Assembly: GCA_964019695.1 (NCBI GenBank)
Contig: OZ026524.1
Coordinates: forward strand, 65,479,066 to 65,543,065
DNA: 64,000 bases
Direction of reading: 5' to 3'
DNA from: Loripinus fragilis
Lineage: Eukaryota; Mollusca; Bivalvia; Lucinida; Lucinidae
Below, piece after piece: positions 11,789 to 24,400 of the stretch. The notes under the pieces are model-generated. The model saw nothing but the letters and a program-made list of their open reading frames with translations, did no database searches and was not told where the DNA came from. Position numbers and translations under genes: made by a program. Every line of letters starts with the position of its first letter. Position 1 is the first letter of the stretch.

Positions 11789-11794
11789 TTTATT
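11789..11794 (-). terminator. Polyadenylation signal AATAAA of the lactamase-like gene
   Basis: The minus strand reads GTGTAATAAATATT 25 nt beyond the stop codon at 11819-11821. If it is used, the 3' untranslated region would be very short. Confidence 0.5.
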
Positions 11795-11818
11795 ACACGG
11801 CATCGATAATCACAGACT

Positions 11819-12477
11819 TTATCCAAATATGGCCAAAATTATTCCAACCACAACGCTCAGGATCACACTATCATTGACATTGGACCTACTCAACACAGAT
11901 GAAGACTTCCTATATGTCATGTTGACTTCAAATCCCATGGTCAGCGCATAGACACTGTCCGTTTTGTCATTCCTAAGGAAAGTAACGTTTGTATAGGTGG
12001 TTTCATTATTTGCATCAGTCGCTGACACTGCAAACTCCCAGGGGTATGTAATCTCCCACAGAAACCTATCTTTCTCCGAAGACGGGTGGAGGATACCTTC
12101 CTGACGGTTTGAATTCAAACGTACAGTAGTAGCCTCCACGAACACTTCAATCGTGGGTAGCAGGTTATTGGTGTATGATCCCGCAAACTCGGATAGATTA
12201 TCAACATCTATAGGTAGTTCAGGGTCCTTTGATTCCTTGGCTGTTTCATTTGCCCAGGGTTCTGGGAAGGTACAAGCTGTGGTTTCGTTAAGCCATGGCT
12301 GAAGGCCTAGCAGGTGATCTGATAAGTAATAGAATGAAGCATAAAGATGATCGCTGGAGAGTCTTTTAAAGCATGGCCCGTTCACGCTTGCATAAATACC
12401 GACGCCAGCATCAGGAAACATCCATATTAACGTTATATAGGAATGCAGACCCCCGCTGTGCCAGACATTTTTGTAGC
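11819..12477 (-). CDS. Exon 6: HSG motif, C-terminal domain and hydrophobic tail
   Basis: The acceptor CTTCCTTTACAG precedes 12477. The exon opens [20 protein letters not shown], with HSG as the third active-site motif. A C-terminal beta-rich domain follows with sites NETT, NETA, NVTF, NMTY and NDS. It ends with a 16-residue hydrophobic stretch and a TAA at 11819-11821. The tail with small polar residues before it (SRSNVNDS) fits a GPI-anchor signal better than a stop-transfer helix, because no basic residues follow. Confidence 0.9.
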
Positions 12478-15400
12478 CTGTAAAGGAAGACAATGAGTAT
12501 CACGTAGAGAGAAAAATACATTGGGGATCTTACATGAGTGTTCATGCTTTATTGAATTCATTAAACGAGTTGGGAAAGAGAGATAAAATACGAGGCTTGC
12601 CAAGCATTTTATCTCTATTTCGCAACGAGTTTAATAAATAATACAAGAGCACGAATGTTAGATTCTATTATCATTCGATATTAAGATTACTTTGAAATCT
12701 CATTTCTGTCGTAAAAACGTTATAATTTTGTCATTACATGTACGTAGGCGATGTTGTTATGGACTTCATAACGTTTCCCCGAAGATCTGTAAACCACTAG
12801 TGGTTTATCGAAATATTTTACTGACCGTTCCAAGGCGGTACTTCTTTTGTGGATCTTTTATGTTTTTGTTCTGTCTTGTGTTTGCTATGTTTTGTGCGCG
12901 TCTGTGTATATGTGCTTTGTGGTCACCTGCTGGGAAAGGGCTGACCTCTTGGCTCTCGTTTGTGCTGTCTTCTGTGAGTTTGTCACTTTCCCATTGGTAT
13001 CCTGGGTCAGGTGTGGTACTTGATTGTATCGTTTCCTGATCTTTGCAACCTTACTTACTTTTATTGCATGGCGTTATTTTACTCCCAGACACGACGTCAT
13101 ATGATTAATGTAGATATACCATAAGCGACCAGCAATGATTATTTTCACACTGTGCACCACTTAAGTATGGTCATCGACATTTTATTTTTCTGTCCACTAT
13201 CCGAAGAGGTAAGTAAAATATATACCAATATTTATTCATGAAACTCATGAAGGTACATGTAGGTCCATTTCACATAAGAGCGTGTTACAAAGTTGTAAGA
13301 TGAATGTAGCTGCTTAAGATCATGGAAGTTTATAACAAATCAGATCCGATATCATCTATTCAGTCATGTCCAATATTTGGTTAACAATATTAACCAGGAA
13401 CGCATTAATCTTTGACATCATTCGGTCATGTTCGGAGTGTATTCGCTATTTTAAGTGATTAATATATATAGCAAGTACCTTTCACACTGCTTAGCCAGTG
13501 GCGTAGTAGTAGGGCGGTTAGCTCATGTTCAGGATTGTAACGGTTTGATTAATGGGGACTGGATATACTTAAATGTTTAAGAATCATTGTTAAAGATATA
13601 TTTTAAGCTATGATATTGTTTTGTGCATTGAATTAATAAAGTCTTGTTTATCTTTATATTTGATGACTAGTTATATACAGTTCACTCTGTTTCTGTGCTG
13701 CTGCCGCCGTCGTCTGAATCAGTCGGTACTTATTGCACATAACGCCCATAATGGCAAGTATACTGAGCATGTATGATAAGTTATGAAATCTCGTGCACTG
13801 GCCATATATTGATTTACACGTGCATGTGTGTATATCTCAGCAATCTGTGTTTAATTACAGGCGAAAGTCAAGAGCATAAAAAGAAAAAAAAAACTAATAA
13901 TTTATGGGAAAAAAAGAAAAAAAAAGAAATTTTAAAAATATTTAACGACATGTCGTGAGATTCCAACCCACCATCTCATCCCTGTTAGCTGTTCGCTCTG
14001 TCCACAGCGCTAATCAGGACAGTGATTTACAGCGGATTAGAAAATGTATCATTCTGAAACAAATCCTTTTGATAATGTTCGGAAATCTAAAATTAGAATA
14101 ACGGATTTTTACAAGTTTATACGACATATGCATGAGTGTCTGGTTAATATTGTTTACCAATATCATCTATTCAGTCACATCAGTCAATCTACAGAGCACG
14201 TGATCGTCATAAACCTTGGTGTTTCAAAGATGCGTAATAATAGGACTATACTATTTTTCATTAAAACAGGTAAATAACGGTATGTATTACTGCAGTTAGA
14301 GGATATTGTTTGTCAAAAATGACCCGAGACATATGAATATTCAATGACCTTTCACTCAGTCTTCGTGAATCTTCGTAAAAAGCGCGCTTTAGATTGTTGT
14401 ACAATTACTAATCTGAATGAAATTAATCAGAATTCCCCGATAGCCTAGTGGATAGTCGAATATTTTAACACTCAAAAGATGTAGGTTCGAGTCCAGTAGT
14501 ATTTAAGTGTTTTTTGTTTTTGTTTTCATTTTTTTCCATTTGCTAGTTTCTTTGTCTATATTCTTGATTTTGTGCATAACTGGGTACATTTGTTTGAATT
14601 TGGCATGCGTTTATGTAACAAATACAGCACCGTGAATAATTTCAATAAGCCTACATGTGATTTTACTCTTTGTACGCTGAATAATTTTTGAGACTTTTGT
14701 TATCATCTGCTGACTTAAATCAAAATTAACTTTTTCAAAAATTCTTACAGGAACACTATCAGAGTGTCAAATGGTCTGTATCCAGATCAGAACCGACGTT
14801 CTGTTGTTACTGAACTGGGTCCAAACTATTTGCAAATGTTATCAGCTGACAAGGAAATAGTGGGGAACTTAGGGAACAACAAATACAAAAGCGGCTTAAC
14901 ACAAATGAAAGATGTAAAGCTCATCACAAGATGATGTAAAATATACGAACAATATTAACTTAAAAAGAAAGCAATTTGACAATTATATACAAAAAAGTTC
15001 CTTCCAAGTTTCGATCCAGGTATGCTTGATTTGTAAGCAGTCAACTAACCACTAGGCTATCAGACCATTTGCATTAACGTTTTGACATTATCTTCATATT
15101 CTCTGTTAAAGCGTGACCAAGGTCGGACTACTCCACGAAACCGCATGAATATCACGAAGATTTTGGCGAAAAATAATCAGTCTAAGGTAAATTTTGGCAG
15201 ACTTAACCGCATGAATATCACGAAGATTTTGGCGAAAAATAATCAGTCTAAGGTAAATTTTGGCAGACTATATAGTCTGCCAAAATTTACCTTAGACTGA
15301 TTATTTTTCGCCAAAATCTTCGTGATATTCATGCGGTTTCGTGGAGTAGTCCGACCTTGGTCACGCTTTAACAGAGAATATGAAGATAATGTCAATACGT

Positions 15401-18400
15401 TATGGTCTGATAGCCTAGTGGTTAGTTGACTTTTTAAGCTAATATTGTTCATATATTTTACATCAACTTGTGATAAGCTTTACATCTTTCATTTATATTT
15501 AGCCTCCTTTGTATTCATAATTCCCAAAGTTCCCCACTCTTTCCTTGTCAGCTGATAACATTTGCAAATATTTGGACCCAGTTCAGTACCAACAGAATGT
15601 CAGTTCTGATCTGGATACAGACCATTTGACACTCTAATAGTTTTCCTGTAAGAATTTTTTTGAAAAAGTAAATTTTGATTAAAAGTCATTAGATGATTAC
15701 AAAAGTCTCAAAAATATTCAGCGTGCAAAGAGTTAATCACATGAAGGCTTATTGAAATTAATCACGGTGCTGTATTTGTTACATAAACGCATTGCCAAAT
15801 TCAAATAAATGTATCCAGGTGTGCGAAAAATCAAGAATAAAGACAAAGAAACTAGCAAATCGACAAAAAATGTGCTTAAATGCTACTGGACTCGAACCCA
15901 CACTTTTGAGTGCTAAAACACTCAACTATCCACTAGGCTATAGGGGAATTGTGATTAATTTCGTTCAGATTAGTAATTGTACAACAATCTAAAGCGCACT
16001 TTTTACGAAGATTCACGAAGACTGAGTAAAAGGTCATTGAATATTAATATGTCTGGGGTCAATTTTGACAAACAATATTTATCACCCATTAGAAGTCAGT
16101 GCTAGATAAGAGAAGAGTTACGTAGTTGGTCACGTTATGGTATTTTATTTATCCGATTGGACAAATATAGGATTTTCATTCATATTTCTAACTGTAAATA
16201 TGTTTCGTCACTCTACTCTTATCGAGCACGGACTATAGTCCTGCCGCAATAATAAGAAACGCGAAAATCGGGAAATTAAGCTCAAGTCTGAATTTAGAAT
16301 ATCCTGCAGTGTCAGAAGAAAATTGTTTGAAGAATCTACTACCACTGCCCTGACCCCTAATCTCTTGGGAATTTCGACATTTTTAGGCTTTCTGAAAAGC
16401 GGGGGGAATTCAAATGGTGTAACAGCCATGTGACGGCTTATATATCTGAACTTAAATTTCTACAGGTAAGTGTCAAAAGTATCACACATTTTAAAATCGT
16501 GATTGCTTTCAGTGTACATGCCAGCTTTATTTTTAGCACTGTCATTCAGTTGAAAGTACCGATTCAATCAGCGTAGACACAGATCCAACTGATACAATAC
16601 GATCAGTTTGATCCGAGTAAATACTGTTTGCTATATTTGTAAGGACATTTCCTACTAAAACAGTGTGATGTGGCTATTATCGACAGATTTATAAAACAAC
16701 TTTTACAGTGGTAAACGGCCTAAACATTATCAACTACATATATGTAATTTTATAGTCAGCCATTCAAGTAGTGGTGCAGAACAATAATAGTTTTTTCACA
16801 AAATGGATTGGTCCTATCCCAGGATTATCCCTGTCAAGTGTCAAATAAGTGGAACAAAACGCCTAAATTCTACCATCAGAATTATTAGAACAAAAGTTAG
16901 CTGTGATACCAGGCATTATCTTTTGTCAAAATACTGCCTGAAATGATTCAAGATTATTGAATACTCAATGTGATATAAATTGAAAACGTTAATCTAAAGT
17001 CATTTATTCGCGATCCTAATTTATGCAGCAGTACTTTATATATGTACGATACACTTAATGCTATACTAAACAAAAGTGAAAACGGTACACTACAATATTT
17101 TATATTTTGTGAGAAAGTAAAGGACGAAAAGTATTTACTAAAGATTAATAACGTTTTCCAGACATCCAGCAAGCGATTCGTCGAAACTCCACCAATTTGT
17201 CTCTTTTGATGTTTTAGTTATGTTCCTTATTGTGTTTAATGCTTTTTTCACCGAATTTTGCAATTGCGCATGCGCAAAAAAAGATTGTTATGCTTATCAG
17301 AATTCGTCATACTTGTGTTGCATTGTTACACAAGAAAACTGTTTTATCACTTGAAACAAGCTCAGAAGTCAATTTCGAATTTATCAAATTTGTAAAAAAG
17401 GAAAATGTCTCCCTTTGACAAAACAAATAGGGAATATTATATAAATAATACTTTCCTGATTGGGTGATAGTCGAAAATATCACCCTGAGGAATGTCATTA
17501 TCACATTTCCAGAGATTATATTTTCGACTATCACCCAACCAGAGAATGTAATAATTATTTTATAATACCGAATATTAGATCCTTTATTTTCTACCGTCTT
17601 AGGCCTACCGTGGTGAAGGGAGTTCCAAAGGGAAAAAGATGCACATCATCTTATCTATATGCATGAATAAAAAACATCTTTCACAAAAAATGGTTCTTTG
17701 AAGTAGTTTGAATGCTCGAAATGACCATGACGTTCAGTCAAACAAATTACGTCATAAAAAGTCGACTACGTCAAACCTTATACCAAGCAGCGTCATTTAA
17801 ATGGGATACTGTACGAGATGTGGTTTTGTTGCAAAATAGAAAATTTCGCAAAATCGGCTCAAATTTGGTCTCAACGTGTTCCTCTCGTCCTAACGAAGAA
17901 AACGAGTACCTACAATTAATGTTTCTGACCATAAACAACGAAGTTATTGGGAGTGGAAAGTGGCCAAATCATGTCTCATGTTGAACGTCTCCTGACGTAA
18001 ACGAACCGTATGCGCATCGGCGTTACGCATCAGACGAACGCCTGATATTTTCGACTATCACCCGCTGCTATGACAAACGAGTGACAGTATTCGCCGTCGC
18101 TATAGTAGCGGGTGATATGAAAGTTTTGTATGGGAAATTCACGTGAGATATAATAATCTTCGATTTATCACGATTTTCGATAACTTTCTTTCTTTTACCA
18201 AATCAGGTAGACCTATCAGCACATTGTTCCTAACATTTCTCGGCCAGTAATGTGCGCAGACTAAGATGCAACAACACATTTATTTTGCTATGGAGATTTA
18301 AGTGATAAAATTTCAAGCTTGGCCATTTTGATAAAAACCCAGCTTTCTAAGGTTGCTTTTCTAAACGATCAAAACACATTTCTGGTTGTCAAATGCCTTT

Positions 18401-21400
18401 GACTACCATTTCCTTCAGTAGGATCTGGTTGGCAGTGGATTTCTGAAGGCCTAAACTGTGTTAGATTTCTGTTCAAATTTGTAACCTGAAAAAGTGGACC
18501 CCTGTCACATTTAAATGACTTTCATGTGTTTCCTCGTGACAATATCCGTAAACTTATATACTTTATGCATAACCCAGTCTTTGAACATTCAGTAACACTT
18601 TCATTTGCTTTGCTGGCTTGCGTCATTTTGCATATAAATGGCAAACAATTCAGGTGTAGCGTTTTCACTTTTGTTCAGTATATAACCTACACGGCGATCA
18701 CTGACCTGAACGCCATCGAATGAGTTAGTCAACCGTTGCATATTTTCAATAAACTGGGTCAGTTTATGTCCATTCTACCAACAGTAATACTCCCCCGTTG
18801 AAAAGAACCAAAAATATGCCAAAATTCCATCTAATTACAGAAAAGCTCAGCAAAAACACCAGGTTGAAAATTTCGTCAAAAAATACTGCAGCTTTTTCAA
18901 CCCGCATATCGAAAATATCAAGAGAAAATAACTTGAACAGATGCACTTAAGGTCGATTTTTCGCGTTTCTTATTAATGCGGCAGTACTTTATACCTGGAT
19001 AAGTACATATTGTTTTGTTTACAACGATTCTCATCTATGTTTTAATCATCTGTACTGCTGTAGGTGGCCAATTTCCTTCCGGCACCAGACATAAATTAGC
19101 ATGCTTTCATCACGGATCATGGATATCACTGTCAGTTGATTTGCTATTTTGGCAACGTCATGAAACAACAGGGCACAATCGATTGTTCAATTTATGTAAT
19201 ACATGTGCACACAACAAAAATGCAGTTCAGACTCCGCATCTGCGCAGTCTGATCAGCAGATTTGCTGTTCACTTCCTATATACTTTTTACGTTCATATGC
19301 AAGTTTGAGGGGATAGCTAGTCACTGTAACTGAGCAGGCTGGTTTAAGACATGCCTGTCATAAATTCGTTTGTGCCGTGGCTTTTTATTAAGTTTGGGTG
19401 TTTTTTAGTTTTAAAATAATTCATGCAAATACATGTACAGTTAATTGGAAGGTGTGTCCGGTTTCAAGCCTATAATTATAAAACGTGAATATATTAACCA
19501 TTTTCATGTTGATCGTTTGATAAGAATAATAATAGAAGTGTCCGCTTTGTATTTTAAGGGGACACATGTAGACATTTCTAAATTATGGTGTATTTCTGTC
19601 ATGGAAATTTGTTATCATCATTTTAAACAGTGCAGACCCTGTTGAAATGCCGCCTTGAGCAGCATTTAATCTGGATATTCACTGTTTGCCAAAATTAATT
19701 AATTTGTTACAGGGAAGGGGTGTAGTAGAGGAGCCAGGGTTCAAAAATGTAAAAAAAAAAAGCATTTAGGTATGTCCCCTTTTTAGCAGAATTTTCACTT
19801 GTTTTATCCTTTAGTACATAGTATAGGCAGTATGAAACCAGATATTGCACTCAATTTAAGTCTTGCAAACATACCTGTAACGGTGTGTTTAATACGTTAC
19901 CCCTCCTTTTCTTAAAAACAAAAATATGTAATTAAGTCTATTTAGGTAGAAGTTAAAATGTTTAAATGAACAAAACATTTATACAATCTGTAAGAACATG
20001 CTATTCTCTACACATATTTATGTTTTTGAAAGTTGTTTGGGTCCATTATAATGGCATTTACGTTACATTTTCAACTATACCCTTAAAATTATTGATATTT
20101 TTGTAAAAAGTTTCATTTGACAAAACATTCAATATGTGTTTAACTTCAGGATAACATGTATTTAAAAGAGCATTAACTGACCATTTCAAAACTGCAAACA
20201 GATACGTTCTAACATAAATACTTTGTCAGTTATAAGCTGTTTTATTAGATAACCATAGATAGAACTTTATATAAGTTTAGAACCTCTTAAGTTTGAAAAT
20301 AAGCATGCATTTTTTCTGTTAGCTTTTAAACACCTTATGATTATTGTTTGGATATCACCGACTTCAGAGTAATACTTAACAACATTTATGAGGTAAAATA
20401 TCATTTTCTTGTTCAATTTTCAGTATGTAACGTATAAAACAAAGTTGAAGACAAACAAATATTGCTTAATATCTTAAATTATACATCACTGGAAAGTTTA
20501 TTTCATTAAAAAGAGGGGGACTGTGTTTGATAGGCATAAAAAAAGCATTTGTTCCAAAAGAAGAAGTTATCAGTACTGATTAGGAGACTGTGTATATGGT
20601 TGTAATTTTTTTCTTTTAAGAAATGGTATACTTCTTGACTTAAAACAAAACACATTGTTTGCTAATTTTTCTATGTTATGTTATCCAATTTATAAACTTA
20701 GTAAATGATAAGTCTGATGCAACATCTCATCTAGGATACATTCTTTAAGCTTGTTCAATCAAATTTGCTAAAGTAACATATATAACTATAAATAAATAGA
20801 ATATATATCATGATTATATATTTTCTCAACCGTTTTCCATATACAAATGAGCATGTAAACCTAAAACAAATTTAGATATTTGCACATCTTTCTTCTTTTA
20901 ATTGAACAAAACAATCTAATAAGCTATTCAGAAGCAGCCAAAGCTTTGTGTCAAACCTGTTCACTCTCATCATAATATACAAAATAGTAAATAACATAAC
21001 TGTTCTATCAAATCAGATTCATTTATGATAAAATATCTAAGAATTTCTGAAAAAAAAATGTGTGGATGTTGGAAACTTTGTTGTTGTTCCTATTGGTTAT
21101 GGGAGTTGTGTATCGGGCCTTTGTTTTCTAATTTGTTTCCAGTTCAGCAATCATCTTGACAAGGAAGAGAGCTGGTTGCTTCACTTTATTTATATTGTAT
21201 ATATCTGTGTTCCGCACCCCTTCCTTAAGGTGCAGTGGGTCAGTCAGGAGTCTGTGATTGTGACATTTCCTAGTCGTGATCACTTATAGAAAGAAGAAGT
21301 TTGCTGGCAATCTAGACAGCATCACTCCTTTATGAATATATAGAATAAAATGTTGTTTACGTTACATTAGATTTAAGGAAACATAAGTGTTTGTTATAAT

Positions 21401-24400
21401 TTATTCTTTAAGAGAATGGCTCTGTTATGCAAATTGTTTAAGCCACATCTACTTATGCATATATCAAAACTCAAAAGGTGACTATTGAATTTATTCTAGC
21501 TATGAACTTTAATTTCAGCTCATTTTTAACATGGCTTTCATTGTTTGATTAATGAAACTGATAGTCCTTTTAACTTAACACTACTAATCATTTGTCAAAG
21601 CAATGCAAACTTTAAAACTGAATGGGTTATTCAGAATGAATTATTGCTGTTGAAATTGGGAAAATCATCCATAAGGATGGGTTTTACATGGCAAGGCAGT
21701 GATCATATCCATGAAATCTAGATTTCTTCAGTTGTAATTTACCATACTAAATTTACTTTATAAAATTTCAACAGAGAGAAAATATTTAAGCCAAATTTAA
21801 CTAGGACACATTAAAATTACTGTTTAAAAGATTATTTACGTTAATCAGAATGTTGATAGGAATAGCAATATCTTAGAGCAAAAATAGCAGTCATAAGATC
21901 AAACTTAGTTTTAGCAATTAGCTGATGTTAAGTTCTATCATTATACCATAGCAGTCATTCGACCCCATTTTAAACAAACTGTTGCAGGAATCCTGTCAGT
22001 TGTTTCCTTTTATGGCGTTAAATAATAGATGAGTTGTAAACACATCGAGGTATAGAGACAAAAAAGCATACATTTAATTATCTACTGTGCTAACAAAATA
22101 ATAATTATATGAACAAAAGAGAAGGCACAATAGTTAGTATCATTACTTACACAAATAATTGATTTACATGTTATGCTAAGAAAGTATGCATACACTTAAC
22201 AAATAGTATGCATGCATGTTTAATTTATCTGTCACTCTTTTTTATCAATGATCTGCATAAGAAATTGTATTTCTTTTGATTTGTAAAAGTATCATGATAC
22301 ATCGTAGATAGTGATAACATTGTCTCTATAGCCAACTGCACTATATGTAAGTATGATACCGCATAGCATTTGTTGAGTATACTATCTGAAATTATTCTTT
22401 GAAAGTAGCATAAGAATGGATTTTGTTTCTATTACATGAACTATCAATATACCATAAATATAGCATCATTTAACAAGTTGGTACATGTTTTATGGGTATT
22501 AATTAGTTAGTTTTAAGGACTGAATGACGGTTGTTATGATTATTTATTGTGAGTGTAAAAAATAAACAGTGTCCTGCTGAATAAAACTAACATTTAAGCA
22601 GATTCAATCACGTATGCTGATAAACTATGTAGCTAAAAAGCAAACGTCTGCAAACATTCTGGAATATATGATAAATCAAGTCCTATTGTAGAAAGTTGTT
22701 TGCTCAAGGTCTTGATTATCAAAGTGTAATCATTTAGAAATGCCTACAATACTAACAATGCAGTGGAGCTTTTCCAACTTATTTAACAGACATGTGTCTG
22801 TTTCTAAAGTATTTAAATGGTAATTTAGAATAAATACTGTCCTGTTGCATTGCCTCACAAAGGTGTAGAACCAGGCAACACAATGATTAAAGTAATGATT
22901 TTTTATATTTTTGTTATATACGTTACCAACATAAATAATACTCTTTTTCAAAGGGGACACGCTGTAGATACTAAAATATTATAACCCCAAGGATCGCTTA
23001 GGCAGGTGCTAAATCAGAGACAGAAATCATCACGATTTCTACAAACTTCAGTTTTGTTTCATATGACACCAATGAAGGTATCTTTAATGTTTCACTTCTT
23101 GATTTGGACTTCTGCTTGGAATATCTTACATTTTTTAGAGTTTTAAGGTATTTTTGTGCCTTATTGTTTTAAATATAGCTGCTGTAACAAATAACTGTTT
23201 ATAAATGCATATATTTGATGGCTTTTACAATGTAGTATGGATCTGACTTTGTTACTGCGTGCTTTTTATTTATTCATTAAGCTGTAGGCGGCGAAAGAAA
23301 ATGTCTTGTATGTGTCATTTAACGCCATTTAATGCATAAAAAGAAGTGAATACATGGTAGTGGCACAGATTTTAAAGAATCATTTAAGTTTTTTGAAACA
23401 ATTCAGTTATGAATAATGAATAGGTATCAATTATCTTATTTACATGATTCCTAAAACATATACTTAATGGCATTTATGTGCTTTATTTTCAAGTTTTTCC
23501 CCTTAAAGTAAATATGATTTTGTTTATGTCACATCTCATTCGCATGTTTAAAAAAACTATATTTCCAATCTAATTTTGAGCACTAAGGTGGTAGTCAATT
23601 TCATTTTCACCTACTAGCTGTTTGAACGCATATACACATCACATTGCACAAAATTATTGTTTTAAAAGAAAGTAACGTATATATCAGAACTTCCAGGAGC
23701 CTAAACTAATATTATTATTCTGCTATTAAACTGCATCTAATTAATATATCAATCATAACAATATGTAAGAAAACGATGCCAATTAATATAACACTATACA
23801 AGGAGTTTCCTTATTATCTTATGGTAACGTATTAGACTTGGCTATTGCATGGTAAATGCAGATGTTCATTAAAAGCTACCTGACATTTAATATTATATAA
23901 AGTAGCTAAGAAAATCTTAATGTACAAAAATCTCCCTCCACAAGTCTTTTGGCAGCCCATGGCCAAGTAAACAATAGTAATATATTTGAATATAAGTAAC
24001 GTATATAACAATTACATAAGCGTAAGTCATTTAAACTTATTGTCAGTTTGGTGCTTTTAATTAAGTAACTGTTAAGCAATATGCAGATAGTAGAAAATGT
24101 GAACTATCTGGTCTAAATAACTTTTCTTTTCATTAATGTAGCGAATAGCCTACTGCATGAAGCCTGCATGAGGGTAGCTATGGTTACCCCATAAATAAAC
24201 ATCTTTTGCAAGGCTTAAAATTTGTGCAATATCTGTTTTTACACTTCTGAAACATCATACTAACACAGGATATAGTCTAAAATTCTGCTACTTTCCGGCC
24301 ACTTTTTTCCAATTTTTGAATCTCTGGCTCCCCTACTAGTGTTACTGTCAGGTGGAGGACAGCACTTTTACTGTAAAGCTGAAGAAAGTAATATCAGTTT

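Noticed and set aside
12692..13039. 115-residue plus-strand frame
   Set aside because: It spans a MITE and interspersed repeat F, and the frame is not kept in the other copies.
14438..14503. Possible tRNA gene (A and B boxes), with similar modules at 15003-15062, 15405, 15890, 41505, 54563 and 62240-62306
   Set aside because: Acceptor stems do not pair well and the modules occur as repeated heads of SINEs or inside the palindrome, so they are tRNA-derived and not functional tRNA genes.
17712..17984. 90-residue frame inside the 602-bp TIR element
   Set aside because: No recognisable domain. Non-autonomous elements of this size rarely encode protein.
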